DNA of 64,000 nt from Mesorhizobium sp. B2-8-5 (GTDB lineage: Bacteria > Pseudomonadota > Alphaproteobacteria > Rhizobiales > Rhizobiaceae): contig NZ_CP083951.1 in the NCBI RefSeq assembly GCF_006440675.2, positions 2,513,501 to 2,577,500 of the forward strand, read 5' to 3'. Position 1 is the first letter of the stretch. Each line of letters opens with the position of its first letter. Position numbers and translations under genes: made by a program. The notes under the pieces were generated by a model. It did no database searches. It worked only from the letters and a program-made list of their open reading frames with translations, and was not told the origin of the DNA. Below, in pieces: positions 46,476-54,785 of this stretch.

Positions 46476-46788
46476 TCGTTAAACTTTTCCACATAGCGCG
46501 ATCCGAAAAATCGCTTTGCCGTGAATCGCTTACCGGCATTGCATGAATCTCTGTGACAGCCACCTTTCCACATGCGGATGACGCAGTGCGAAAAATTGGG
46601 CTGTTCACGCGACTCCCGATCAATAGACTGAATTTGTTGCATGATTCGAAGCAGGGTCATGCGCCGGGCGGTGGGGTCCGGTTGGGTCTTTGCGTTGGGA
46701 AGTCCTGACCGTCCGAGTTCTAGACAAGATTGTTCGTCGTGTGTGCCCCGCGGAGCGTGTGGCGCTCCCCTGAACACAGGAAGCATTC
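46476..46788. other. GANTC-rich upstream region of the YbjN gene
   Basis: A 313-bp gap with four GANTC sites (46523, 46545, 46611, 46643), the CcrM methylation target in alphaproteobacteria. Two weak DnaA-box-like TTTTCCACA/TTTCCACAT sites occur near 46485 and 46565. A small hairpin GGAGCG / CGCTCC lies just before the ATG. Confidence 0.55.
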
Positions 46789-47289
46789 ATGGAACTCCTC
46801 GAACTCGAATTCTCCCGCGAAATCCACCCGGTGGATGTCATCGAGCAGGTGGCCCACAACAACGACTGGTCCTTCGAGCGCGCCGGCGACGACGAGATTT
46901 CGATTTCGGTGGCCGGCAGCTGGACCGATTACCATGTCTCCTTTTCCTGGATGGAGGATTTCGAGGCGCTGCATCTGGCCTGCGCCTTCGACATCAAGGT
47001 GCCGGAAACGCGCGCGCTGGAAGTGATGCGGCTGTTGTCGCTGATCAACGAACAGATGCTGTTCGGCCATTTCGATCTGTGGGAACAGGAAGGCGCGATC
47101 ATGTTCCGACAGTCGCTGCTGCTTGCCGGTGGGGTCGAGCCCTCGAGCCAGCAGGTCGAGGTGCTTCTGTCCTCAGCGCTGGAGGCTTGCGAATGCTATT
47201 TCCAGGCCTTCCAGTTCGTCGTCTGGTCGGGTACATCGGCCAAGGACGCGCTCTCCAGCGTGCTCTTCGAGACCCATGGAAACGCCTGA
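46789..47289 (+). CDS. YbjN domain-containing protein
   Basis: A 166-residue YbjN-family protein (Tir chaperone-like fold) opening MELLELEFSREIHPVDVIEQ, with WTDYHVSFSWMEDFEALHLA and LSLINEQMLFGHFDLWEQEG. ACAGGAAGC precedes ATG 46789. YbjN proteins modulate motility and stress responses in enterics; in rhizobia the role is unknown, though the gene is conserved. A GANTC-rich upstream region suggests cell-cycle-linked expression. The csaA gene follows by 18 bp. Confidence 0.9.
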   Translation: MELLELEFSREIHPVDVIEQVAHNNDWSFERAGDDEISISVAGSWTDYHVSFSWMEDFEALHLACAFDIKVPETRALEVMRLLSLINEQMLFGHFDLWEQEGAIMFRQSLLLAGGVEPSSQQVEVLLSSALEACECYFQAFQFVVWSGTSAKDALSSVLFETHGNA

Positions 47290-47307
47290 GCCAGGCCGAT
47301 ATCGCCG

Positions 47308-47667
47308 ATGAGTTCCAGCAGCGAGCGCAAGCCGGAGATCAGCTTTGCCGATTTCGACCGTATCGACATCCGTGCCGGCACGATCGTCGAGGCTGAGCCG
47401 TTTCCGGAGGCGCGCAAGCCGGCGATCAAGCTGAAGATCGATTTCGGTCCGGCGATCGGGGTGAAGAAGTCGTCGGCGCAAATCACCAAATACTACGCAC
47501 CGGAAACGCTGATCGGCCGCCAGGTCTTCGCGGTGGTCAATTTCCCGCCGCGCCAGATCGGCCCGTTCATGTCGGAGGTGCTGACGCTCGGCTTTCCCGA
47601 TGAAGAAGGCGCAGTCGTGCTCGGCGCCATCGAACGCAAGGTGCCGGACGGCGGGCGCTTATTCTAG
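47308..47667 (+). CDS. csaA: tRNA-binding protein CsaA
   Basis: A 119-residue single-domain tRNA-binding OB-fold protein ([65 protein letters not shown]). CsaA proteins bind tRNA and have been described as export-related chaperones. ATG 47308 begins [11 protein letters not shown]. The 3' end overlaps the convergent glycosyltransferase gene by nine bases. Confidence 0.92.
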   Translation: MSSSSERKPEISFADFDRIDIRAGTIVEAEPFPEARKPAIKLKIDFGPAIGVKKSSAQITKYYAPETLIGRQVFAVVNFPPRQIGPFMSEVLTLGFPDEEGAVVLGAIERKVPDGGRLF

Positions 47668-48723
47668 GACGAGCCTGGGGCTACCTGGAGCCAGCTGATC
47701 CTGATCGGCGCGCTTGCTTGGCATTCCCAGCGCTTCGTTGACCACGTCGAGGAACATTTCGGCGCAGGCCTGCCAGCTGTAGCGCATCGCGCGCTGGCGT
47801 GCTTCGGCGCGATTGACGTGAAGCGCCTTCATCGCCGCCTCGCCCAGATCGTTCGATACGGCCCCCCCGACGCCATCGCCGACAATGTCGATTGGTCCGG
47901 TCACTGGATAGGCGGCGACGGGCGTTCCGCTGGCCAGCGCCTCGATGATGACGTTGCCGAAGGTGTCGGTGCGGCTCGGGAAGACGAAGACGTCGGCCGA
48001 CGCATAGATCTCGGCCAGCTCGTCGTTCGGGCGGTGGCCGAGGAAATTCGCTTTGGGATAGCGCGCCTTGAGCTTTGCCAGCTCCGGTCCTTCGCCGACG
48101 ATAACCTTGCTGCCGGGCAAATCGAGATCGAGGAAGGCGGCCAGGTTCTTTTCGATCGCGACGCGGCCGACGCACAGGAAAACCGGGCGGGGGAAGCCGG
48201 TTTCCTTGCGCTTGTCGGGCCGGAAATGGTCTGTGTCGACGCCGCGTGTCCAGGGCCTCAGCTTGTTGAAGCCACGCGCAGCGAGATCGTCCGCCAGCGA
48301 TTGCGTCGCGACGAGCGTGCCCTGTCCCGAATTGTGGAAGTCGCGCAGCCAATTGTAGGCCCAGCTCTCCGGCACCGGCAGGCGGGCGCTGAGATATTCG
48401 GGAAAGCGTGTGTGGTAGCTGGTGGTGAAGGGGCGGCCAATCCTTCGGCAATGGCGGCGCGCCATGATGCCGAGCGGACCTTCGGTGACGATGTGGATGT
48501 GGTCGGCCTTGGCGGCGTCGATCATACGCGCGACATGGCCAGGCGTCGTCAATGCGAGCCGGATGTCGGGATAGGTCGGCATCGGCAAGGTGTGAAAGAG
48601 GTTCGGCGTCAGGAAATCGAGCTCGACGTCGAAAGGTTTCAGCGCCTCGGTGAGACGTTCCAGCGTGTGCACCACGCCATTGATCTGGGGCCGCCATGCG
48701 TCGGTGACCATCAGGATCCGCAT
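47659..48723 (-). CDS. Glycosyltransferase (GT4 family)
   Basis: A 354-residue GT-B protein. The N-terminal nucleotide fold has [20 protein letters not shown] and a glycan-binding region [14 protein letters not shown]. The C-terminal donor domain has [33 protein letters not shown] and [12 protein letters not shown]. This resembles GT4 transferases that make sulfoquinovosyl-, glucosyl- or mannosyl-diacylglycerol or act in glycolipid pathways. ATG 48723 begins the fold; the frame is open to 48741. The exact lipid or sugar acceptor cannot be read from the sequence. Confidence 0.9.
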   Translation of the reverse strand: MRILMVTDAWRPQINGVVHTLERLTEALKPFDVELDFLTPNLFHTLPMPTYPDIRLALTTPGHVARMIDAAKADHIHIVTEGPLGIMARRHCRRIGRPFTTSYHTRFPEYLSARLPVPESWAYNWLRDFHNSGQGTLVATQSLADDLAARGFNKLRPWTRGVDTDHFRPDKRKETGFPRPVFLCVGRVAIEKNLAAFLDLDLPGSKVIVGEGPELAKLKARYPKANFLGHRPNDELAEIYASADVFVFPSRTDTFGNVIIEALASGTPVAAYPVTGPIDIVGDGVGGAVSNDLGEAAMKALHVNRAEARQRAMRYSWQACAEMFLDVVNEALGMPSKRADQDQLAPGSPRLVLE

Positions 48724-48893
48724 GGCGATCCCGATGCGCATGACGGTCCTTTGCCGCGATAGTTCCTGGTCGCGCCGGCGTGGTGCCGGAACGGCAGCCA
48801 GGCAGCAGCTCGCGCCTCGCTCCAGCGCACCCGGGCGGGCACGGGATCGAAGCGGGGCGGCAGGGCCGAATCAACGAAGGTCGCGCGCTTCAT
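48711..48893 (-). CDS. Possible small ORF upstream of the GT4 gene
   Basis: A 60-residue frame (MKRATFVDSALPPRFDPVPA, then WSEARAAAWLPFRHHAGATR), basic and without a recognised domain. Its end overlaps the GT4 start by 13 bases, which would fit translational coupling, but there is no clear ribosome site and the call is weak. A further in-frame ATG lies at 48917. Confidence 0.25.
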   Translation of the reverse strand: MKRATFVDSALPPRFDPVPARVRWSEARAAAWLPFRHHAGATRNYRGKGPSCASGSPCGS

Positions 48894-48946
48894 GCGCGCT
48901 CTTGACCATGATTTCATGACGGGCGGATGAAGCTGCTTTTTTGATC

Positions 48947-48995
48947 GAGCATGATCTTATCCGAAAACCGGCTTTCACTTTTCGGGATCATGCTC
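48947..48995 (+). repeat. Palindromic repeat, GAGCATGAT stem type
   Basis: Arms GAGCATGATC / GATCATGCTC around the core CCGAAAACCGGCTTTCACTT. It ends three bases before the stop of the histidine kinase gene. Confidence 0.85.
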
Positions 48996-48998
48996 GGG

Positions 48999-50414
48999 CT
49001 AGGCAGGAACCTTGATGACGGCGCGCAGGCCGCCGAGCGGGCTGTCCTCGAGACCGATGTCGCCGCCGTGGCTGCGGGCGATGTCGCGGGCGATCGACAG
49101 GCCAAGTCCGGTGCCGCTGGCGTCGAGGTTGCGCGCCTCGTCGAGCCGCAGGAAAGGCTTGAAAACCTCTTCGCGCTTGTCGGGCGCGATGCCGGGGCCG
49201 TTGTCGTCGATGGTGACGGTGAGCGAGCCGCGGCCGTGATTGGCGTGGACCTCGACGGTCTTGGCATAGCGGAAGGCATTGCCGATGACGTTCGACAGCA
49301 AACGGGCAAAGGCGTTCGGCCGCACATGCACGGTCGGATCGCCGGTCAGCGCCGTCGTGAGCTTGCAGCCGCGCAATTGCGCTTCCTCGCCGAGTTTCTG
49401 GAAATAGGTTTCGAGATCGAAACGGCCGGTGTCCTCCGCCCCCTCGCCGCGGGCAAAGGAAAGATAGCCCTCCAGCATCGACTGCATGTCGTCGATGTCC
49501 TGGTTCAGCGCCGCCTTGGTCTCGGATTTGCCGCCGGCCAGCGCCAGTTGCAGCTTGAAGCGGGTGAGGATGGTCCTGAGGTCGTGGCTGACGCCGGTCA
49601 GCATCGCGGTGCGCTGCTCGATCTGGCGCTCGATGCGCTCACGCATCTGGATGAAGGCGAAGCCGGCGCGACGGACTTCCTCGGCGCCGCGCGGGCGGAA
49701 ATCGCGCGGCATCGGCCGACCCTTGCCGAAACTCTCGGCGGCCTCGGCGAGCGTCAGGATCGGCCTGATCTGATTGCGCAGGAAGGGGATGGCGATCATC
49801 AACAGCACCAGAGAGGTGCCGACCATCCAGATCAGGAAGATGTGGGTGTTGGAGGCATAAGCCTGGCTGCGCCGCACGAAGACGCGCAGCACTTTGCCTT
49901 CAAGCTGGACGCGAACCTCGACGACGTTGGAGTTTCCGACCGTGTCGATCCAGAACGGACGGTTGATCTGCTTCGTGATCTCCGACGACAAGGCCTCGTC
50001 GAGGATCGAGAAGAACGGTTTCGGGCCGGGCGGCGGCAGCGGATCTGGCGGCAGCAGATCCACCTTCAACTGCATGCGGTCCTGGGCGATGCGGATGATG
50101 TTGGCGTAATCGGCGTCGTGCGGATAGGTCTCCATCATGTCGATGACGGCCGCTATGTCCGAGATAGTCGCCTGCGACAGGCGCTGCGTGACCGTCTGCC
50201 AATGGCGCTCCATGAAGACGAAGGCGACCACCGACTGCAGCAGGATCATCGGGGCGATCACGATGATCAGCGAGCGGGCGTAAAGCCGCTTCGGCATATA
50301 GAGCGCGACCAGACGCCAGAACCGGTTCCAGGCGCGCGGCATCGCCCTCAGCGTCCGCAATGCGAGATCGCCGAGACCGCTTCCTTTCGGCTTGTCCAGT
50401 TGCGTGGTCGCCAT
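48999..50414 (-). CDS. Two-component sensor histidine kinase (partner of the OmpR-type regulator)
   Basis: A 471-residue membrane kinase. The TM segment is around LYARSLIIVIAPMILLQSVV, with a periplasmic loop to about residue 200, a second TM (THIFLIWMVGTSLVLLMIAI) and a HAMP region. The H-box is GVSHDLRTILTRFKLQLALA, where the Pro usual after HDLRT is Ile. The ATPase domain has VIGNAFRYAK (N-box), DNGPGIAPD (G1) and SGTGLGLSIAR (G2). It lies 50 bp downstream of its response regulator, in an operon with a MarR gene. The signal is not predictable. Confidence 0.92.
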   Translation of the reverse strand: MATTQLDKPKGSGLGDLALRTLRAMPRAWNRFWRLVALYMPKRLYARSLIIVIAPMILLQSVVAFVFMERHWQTVTQRLSQATISDIAAVIDMMETYPHDADYANIIRIAQDRMQLKVDLLPPDPLPPPGPKPFFSILDEALSSEITKQINRPFWIDTVGNSNVVEVRVQLEGKVLRVFVRRSQAYASNTHIFLIWMVGTSLVLLMIAIPFLRNQIRPILTLAEAAESFGKGRPMPRDFRPRGAEEVRRAGFAFIQMRERIERQIEQRTAMLTGVSHDLRTILTRFKLQLALAGGKSETKAALNQDIDDMQSMLEGYLSFARGEGAEDTGRFDLETYFQKLGEEAQLRGCKLTTALTGDPTVHVRPNAFARLLSNVIGNAFRYAKTVEVHANHGRGSLTVTIDDNGPGIAPDKREEVFKPFLRLDEARNLDASGTGLGLSIARDIARSHGGDIGLEDSPLGGLRAVIKVPA

Positions 50415-50464
50415 TCGCCTTCCGCTCGTCGATGGCCGTTCAGCAAAGGGCCTTCGACGGTAGC

Positions 50465-51184
50465 TTATTCGACGCTGAGCCGATACCCAATACCGCGCAC
50501 CGTCTGCAGCCACACGGGATTGGACGGATCGCGCTCGATCTTGCGGCGCAGCCGGTTGATCTGCACGTCGATGGTGCGCTCGCCGACATCCGATTCATCG
50601 CCCACCAGCTCATGGCGCGGTATGGTCTCACCCGCACGCGCAGCGAAGATCGCGAGGATCTCCTGCTCGCGGTCGGTCAGCTTAAGCGCCTCGCCGCCGC
50701 GCTTCAATTCGCGCTTGGCGATCTGGAACGTGTAGGGCCCGAACACCAGCTGCTCCACCTTCGGCGTCGCCGCCGGGCCGCCACGGCGCAGGATGTTGTT
50801 GATGCGCAGGATCAGCTCGCGCGGATCGAACGGTTTCGGCAGGTAGTCATCGGCGCCGGCTTCCAGCCCGGTGATGCGGCTGTCGGTCTCGGACAGCGCC
50901 GTCAGCATCAGGATCGGCACGTTCTTCTCGGCCCGCAGCGCCTTGGTGAGGTCGACGCCGGTCTCGCCCGGCATCATCACGTCGAGCACCAGAAGGTCGA
51001 AGTCGAGGCCGGCGAGCTTGCGCCTGGCCTCGCCGGAATTGCCGGCCACGGTGACGCGAAAACCGTTCTCGGACAGATACTGCTTGAGCAGGTTGCGGAT
51101 ACGCGTGTCGTCGTCGACGACCAGGAGATGCGGCGCGTCATCGTCGGGCGCTGACGGATGATCAACCTTCTCAATGGTCTCCAT
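50465..51184 (-). CDS. OmpR-family response regulator (PetR-like)
   Basis: A 239-residue regulator. Receiver: LLVVDDDTRIRNLLKQYL (acidic pair), phosphoacceptor Asp in LLVLDVMMPGETG, conserved Thr in MLTALSE and Lys in YLPKPFDPREL. The C-terminal winged helix ends VGERTIDVQINRLRRKIERD / TVRGIGYRL. The MarR gene upstream overlaps it by 14 bases. A MarR-OmpR pair of this type corresponds to PetP-PetR of Rhodobacter, linked there to cytochrome bc1 expression. That orthology is inferred from arrangement and family. Confidence 0.93.
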   Translation of the reverse strand: METIEKVDHPSAPDDDAPHLLVVDDDTRIRNLLKQYLSENGFRVTVAGNSGEARRKLAGLDFDLLVLDVMMPGETGVDLTKALRAEKNVPILMLTALSETDSRITGLEAGADDYLPKPFDPRELILRINNILRRGGPAATPKVEQLVFGPYTFQIAKRELKRGGEALKLTDREQEILAIFAARAGETIPRHELVGDESDVGERTIDVQINRLRRKIERDPSNPVWLQTVRGIGYRLSVE

Positions 51185-51698
51185 GGTTCTTCCCCGATGT
51201 TTGCGCAGGCACAATGTCGATCTGCGCTCTTAGTTCCGGATTGACCATCGCTTCCAGGAAGCGCTCGATCGTGGCGCGTTCGGTGGTTCCGGAATCCTCC
51301 AATGCCGCACGGATGCGGCGTGACTGTGGCCGTGCCAGCGCCAAGGCCAACGCGCGACCCTTGGCGGTCGGATAGAGTTCGCGCTGCCGGCGGTCGCGCG
51401 GACCCTGCACCTGGACGATATGGTCGGTGTCGATCAACTGCTTCAAAACCCGCGCGAGGCTCTGCTTGGTGATCTTCAGCACATCGAGCAATTCGGCGAC
51501 GGTGAGGCCCGGCCTGCGGTTGACGAAGTGCAGCACGCGATGATGGGCGCGGCCGAAGCCGTAATCGGCCAGGATCTGGTCCGGATCGGAGGTGAAATCG
51601 CGATAGGCGAAGAAAAACAGTTCGATGATGGCGAAGTCGATGCCGTCCTCATCGGCGATCGCCGTCCTGATCGGTTTACCGGCTGCGGTGGTCGTCAT
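51171..51698 (-). CDS. MarR-family regulator (PetP-like)
   Basis: A 175-residue winged-helix protein (IDFAIIELFFFAYRDFTSDP; LTVAELLDVLKITKQSLARV recognition helix; GPRDRRQRELYPTAKGRAL wing). ATG 51698 has GGAGA five bases upstream on the minus strand; ATG 51701 is adjacent. Its stop lies inside the start of the response regulator gene, so the two are translationally coupled. It resembles PetP of Rhodobacter. An inverted repeat 22 bp upstream of the start is a good candidate autoregulatory operator. Confidence 0.88.
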   Translation of the reverse strand: MTTTAAGKPIRTAIADEDGIDFAIIELFFFAYRDFTSDPDQILADYGFGRAHHRVLHFVNRRPGLTVAELLDVLKITKQSLARVLKQLIDTDHIVQVQGPRDRRQRELYPTAKGRALALALARPQSRRIRAALEDSGTTERATIERFLEAMVNPELRAQIDIVPAQTSGKNHGDH

Positions 51699-51720
51699 CA
51701 TTTCTCCATGCGAGGCGGGA

Positions 51721-51745
51721 ATTATGTCAGTACTATTGACGTAAT
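51721..51745. promoter_or_regulatory. Candidate operator of the PetP-like regulator
   Basis: Inverted repeat ATTATGTCA, seven-base spacer, TGACGTAAT (eight of nine positions pair). It is located between the MarR gene and the divergent ilvE, 22 bp from the MarR ATG. Confidence 0.6.
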
Positions 51746-51959
51746 TTCCGGACAATGATAATTTTTGACAAGCTTTTCGGCGGATTGCGAACGAAAAGGC
51801 AAGGGGAAGCCGTTTTTCTGGAACTTCCTGAGTTTGCCACGGATTGAATATCCGCCTACGCTTTCAAGCATTGGCCAGTCTTTCGGATCCTGTGGCGGGG
51901 CCGGTACGAAAGGCTTTAAAACACAACGATTTGCGGGCACTCGCCCGCGGGAGGTTTCC

Positions 51960-52853
51960 ATGGCATCCGTTCCCTTCGATCAATTGGACGGCTTCATCTG
52001 GATGAACGGCGAGTTCGTCAAATGGGCCGACGCCAAGATCCATGTGCTGACCCATGGCCTGCACTATGCCAGCGCCGTCTTCGAGGGCGAGCGCGCCTAT
52101 GGCGGCCAGATCTTCAAGCTGACCGAACACAATGAGCGCCTGCATGAATCGGCGCGCCTGCTCGGCTTCAAGATTCCCTATCCGGTCGCCGAGATCGACG
52201 AGGCCTGCCGCACGCTGTTGAAGAAACAGGGTTTCCAGGACGCCTATGTGCGCCCGATCGCCTGGCGCGGCAGCGAGCAGATGGGCGTTTCGGCGCAGAA
52301 CAACCGTATCAACTGCGCCATCGCCATCTGGCAGTGGCCGAGCTATTTCGACCCCGCGCAGAAGCTCAAGGGCATCCGCCTCGATGTCGCCGAATGGCGC
52401 CGGCCGGATCCGCGCACCGCGCCGTCCAAGTCGAAGGCCGCGGGCCTCTACATGATCTGCACGCTGTCCAAGCACGCCGCCGAGGCCAAGGGCTACGCCG
52501 ACGCCATGATGCTCGATTGGCGCGGCCAGGTGGCGGAAGCCACCGGCGCCAACATCTTCTTCGTCAAGGACGGCAAGATCCATACGCCCACGCCCGACTG
52601 CTTCCTCGATGGCATAACCCGCCGCACGGTGATCGGCCTGGCGAAGGACCGCGGTTTCGAATTGATCGAGCGCGTCATCATGCCGGAGGAACTCGAAGGT
52701 TTCGAGCAGTGCTTCCTCACCGGCACCGCCGCCGAGGTCACGCCGGTTTCCGAGATCGGTCCATACCGATTCGAGGTCGGCGAGATCGCCAAGACGTTGA
52801 TGAATGACTATTCCGCCGCGGTGCAGCCGAAGCACGCAATCGCTGCAGAATAG
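51960..52853 (+). CDS. ilvE: Branched-chain amino acid aminotransferase
   Basis: A 297-residue class IV PLP aminotransferase. Catalytic Lys is in APSKSKAAGLYM, EATGANIFFV binds the cofactor, and the TGTAAEVTPV motif is typical of IlvE. LTHGLHYASAVFEGERAYGG marks the N-terminal domain. It carries out the last step of Leu, Ile and Val synthesis. The start is ATG 51960, with GGGAGG seven bases upstream. It is divergent from the MarR/TCS operon and ends with a terminator. D-amino-acid specificity is possible but less likely. Confidence 0.94.
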   Translation: MASVPFDQLDGFIWMNGEFVKWADAKIHVLTHGLHYASAVFEGERAYGGQIFKLTEHNERLHESARLLGFKIPYPVAEIDEACRTLLKKQGFQDAYVRPIAWRGSEQMGVSAQNNRINCAIAIWQWPSYFDPAQKLKGIRLDVAEWRRPDPRTAPSKSKAAGLYMICTLSKHAAEAKGYADAMMLDWRGQVAEATGANIFFVKDGKIHTPTPDCFLDGITRRTVIGLAKDRGFELIERVIMPEELEGFEQCFLTGTAAEVTPVSEIGPYRFEVGEIAKTLMNDYSAAVQPKHAIAAE

Positions 52854-52879
52854 CGATAGTCACAGCTTTTTTGTGCAAT

Positions 52880-52910
52880 AGGGGCGGTTTTCGAGCTGCC
52901 CCTTTTATTT
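52880..52910 (+). terminator. Terminator after ilvE
   Basis: AGGGGC / GCCCCT stem followed by TTTATTT, 27 bp past the ilvE stop. Confidence 0.8.
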
Positions 52911-52999
52911 AAGCGCACGCGCATTTGACTTTCAAACAATTCGGCGTCTCATGATGGCGTCGGCCCGAGGAGGCTGGCGGCTATGGAGGGACTAGTTAC

Positions 53000-53308
53000 A
53001 TGGACAGCAACACGATTATCCAGATCGTTGTACAGGTAATTGCCGGCGTTATCGGTGGCCAGGCGGTTGGCGCGGCGTTGAAGCAGGCGGCGATGGGCCA
53101 AGTCACCAAAATCCTCGGCGGTGCGATCGGCGGCGTCGGCGGCGCGGCCATTCTCGGCAGTTTGCTCGGCGGCGGCGGCGTTGACGCGGCAGCGGCGGCG
53201 GGTGGCATCGGCAGCGCGCTCGACCTGAAGAACCTCCTCGGCGGTGTTGGTGGCGGTGCGATCCTGACCGGCATCATCGGCGCGGTCATGAATGCGATGA
53301 AGAAATAG
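53000..53308 (+). CDS. Small Gly/Ala-rich membrane-active protein of unknown function
   Basis: A 102-residue protein, almost entirely Gly, Ala, Val, Ile and Leu. Segments are IIQIVVQVIAGVIGGQAVGA, an AILGSLLGGGG loop region and AILTGIIGAVMNAMKK. There is no signal peptide. The pattern of hydrophobic stretches with glycine zippers (GxxxG) suggests a membrane-inserted or self-assembling protein. ATG 53000 follows a GGAGGG-like site. A hairpin terminator follows at once. I do not recognise the family. Confidence 0.8.
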   Translation: MDSNTIIQIVVQVIAGVIGGQAVGAALKQAAMGQVTKILGGAIGGVGGAAILGSLLGGGGVDAAAAAGGIGSALDLKNLLGGVGGGAILTGIIGAVMNAMKK

Positions 53309-53329
53309 GTCCGGTTCTTTCGGACCTTT
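53307..53329 (+). terminator. Terminator of the Gly/Ala-rich gene
   Basis: 7-bp stem AGGTCCG / CGGACCT followed by a short T-run. It overlaps the last bases of the stop codon. Confidence 0.6.
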
Positions 53330-53330
53330 G

Positions 53331-53438
53331 CCATGGGCGGCCTCGGCCGCCCATTCCTTTTGGGAACATGGCCGGCAGCCTTGGCCGCCCATTTGTTTTG
53401 GAACATGGCCGGCAGCCTCGGCCGCGCATTTCCTGCCG
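53331..53438. repeat. 37-bp tandem repeats, about 2.9 copies
   Basis: Units start AACATGGCCGGCAGCC at 53365 and 53402; a partial, more palindromic copy lies at 53331-53364. Each contains a GGCCGCCC/GGCAGCC inverted motif. They lie between the Gly/Ala-rich gene and the MBL gene. Confidence 0.8.
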
Positions 53439-53521
53439 AAGTTCGGACAATGGTGGACGAGGTTCGCCGGGCTGTCTACATCAGGCGACACTTCGAAGGA
53501 AAGCGGTGGGAAAGGAAAGCC

Positions 53522-54163
53522 ATGGGTCAGCTCAATGCCAGCATCGTGCCGGTCACGCTCTTCCAGCAGAACTGCACCATCCTATTCGACATGGACGACA
53601 GGAACGGCGTCGTCGTCGATCCCGGCGGCGATGTCGACAAAATACTATCGGTGCTGAAGGACAATGCCATCACCGTCGGCGCGATCTGGATCACGCACGG
53701 CCATATCGACCATGCCGGCGGCGCGATGGAACTGAAGGATGCGCTCGGCATCGACATCATCGGCCCGCACGAGGCCGACAAACCACTGCTTGCCAATCTC
53801 GAGAACCAGGCCAAGCGCTTCGGCCTCACCGACCCGGTGCGCAATTGCGTGCCGGACCGTTTTCTGACCGAAGGCGAGGTCGTGTCCTTCGGCGGCCATC
53901 GGTTCGAGGTGCTGCATTGCCCGGGGCATGCGCCGGGCCATGTCGTCTACTACAACCGGGCGGCCAAGTTCGCGCATGTCGGCGACGTGCTGTTCCGGGG
54001 CTCGATCGGGCGCACCGATCTGCCCGGCGGCGACCATGCCGCGCTGATCGCCTCGATCAAGGACAAGCTTCTGCCGCTTGGCGACGACATCGGTTTCATC
54101 TGCGGCCATGGCCCGGGCAGCCGCTTTGGCGACGAGCGGCGGACCAATCCGTTTCTGACCTGA
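53522..54163 (+). CDS. MBL-fold metallo-hydrolase (glyoxalase II-like)
   Basis: A 213-residue metallo-beta-lactamase fold protein. Metal motif ITHGHIDHAGG (HxHxDH), third His in VLHCPGHAPGH, the Asp in HVGDVLFRGSIGRTD, and last His in ICGHGPGS. This pattern is that of YcbL/hydroxyacylglutathione-hydrolase-like enzymes without the C-terminal glyoxalase II domain. ATG 53522 is chosen (GGAAAG upstream); the frame extends back through the tandem repeats without a credible start. A strong terminator follows. Confidence 0.92.
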   Translation: MGQLNASIVPVTLFQQNCTILFDMDDRNGVVVDPGGDVDKILSVLKDNAITVGAIWITHGHIDHAGGAMELKDALGIDIIGPHEADKPLLANLENQAKRFGLTDPVRNCVPDRFLTEGEVVSFGGHRFEVLHCPGHAPGHVVYYNRAAKFAHVGDVLFRGSIGRTDLPGGDHAALIASIKDKLLPLGDDIGFICGHGPGSRFGDERRTNPFLT

Positions 54164-54180
54164 CCCGCAGGTAAAGAAAA

Positions 54181-54204
54181 AGCGCCGCTGGAGGCGGCGC
54201 TTTT
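54181..54204. terminator. Bidirectional terminator
   Basis: Perfect AGCGCCGC / GCGGCGCT stem with A-rich left and T-rich right flanks, between convergent MBL and BA14K genes. Confidence 0.85.
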
Positions 54205-54230
54205 GCCTGGGCAGGGAACCCTGGGTTTTC

Positions 54231-54644
54231 TTAATTGGCAACGCAGAAATGCTGGGCGCCATCATTGCCGGTGAAGGTGCCGGTGCGCGAATTGAAGCTG
54301 CGGTAGCGATCCGAGCAATACTCGTACCAGCCGCGGGTCCACGGTTCGGCGTAGCGGTCGGCATAGACGACACGCGGCTGCTGCACGTAGTAGCGACGCA
54401 CCGGCCGGTCGACATAATAGCCGTCATCATAGGCCGGGTCGTAGTAGCGCGGCCCAGGGTTGCTGAGCGCACTGCCGATCAGGGCGCCCGCCGCGAGGCC
54501 GACAACGCCGGCAGCAAGGGCGTCACCGCGGTGACTGCGATGATGGTGCCAGCGCCAGTCGTCGGCATTGGCCGCCGAGAAGGTGGCCAAGGTGGTCGCG
54601 GCAATGCCAACGCTCAGAATGGCGGTCTTGAGAAAGCTATTCAT
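54231..54644 (-). CDS. BA14K family protein
   Basis: A 137-residue secreted protein: signal peptide (MNSFLKTAILSVGIAATTLA, cleavage near ANA), a His-rich stretch, a Gly/Ala hydrophobic segment (LAAGVVGLAAGALIGSALS), then the BA14K core (RGWYEYCSDRYRSFNSRTGT, and GAQHFC). BA14K was first described as an immunoreactive, lectin-like Brucella protein and is a Hyphomicrobiales hallmark. ATG 54644 begins the signal peptide. The two Cys probably form a disulphide. Confidence 0.92.
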   Translation of the reverse strand: MNSFLKTAILSVGIAATTLATFSAANADDWRWHHHRSHRGDALAAGVVGLAAGALIGSALSNPGPRYYDPAYDDGYYVDRPVRRYYVQQPRVVYADRYAEPWTRGWYEYCSDRYRSFNSRTGTFTGNDGAQHFCVAN

Positions 54645-54785
54645 TTTCGGTCTCCTTCGCGCCGGCCCGCGCATTTTTTCGGGGGATACGGACCGGCTTT
54701 AGCAAAGGTTAATAGAAGACCGTGGCTGAACGGAGGCTGAACGGAAGTCGGCGCAAACGATTTTTCGTGGCTTGCCGATTTTCAA

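Noticed and set aside
46476..46600. DnaA boxes suggesting a replication origin
   Set aside because: Only two imperfect sites, no AT-rich unwinding region and no dnaA, hemE or repABC neighbours.
52949..53491. 180-codon minus-strand frame with AAEAAGHVPK-like repeats
   Set aside because: The repeats merely translate the 37-bp tandem DNA repeat; antisense to the Gly/Ala-rich gene.
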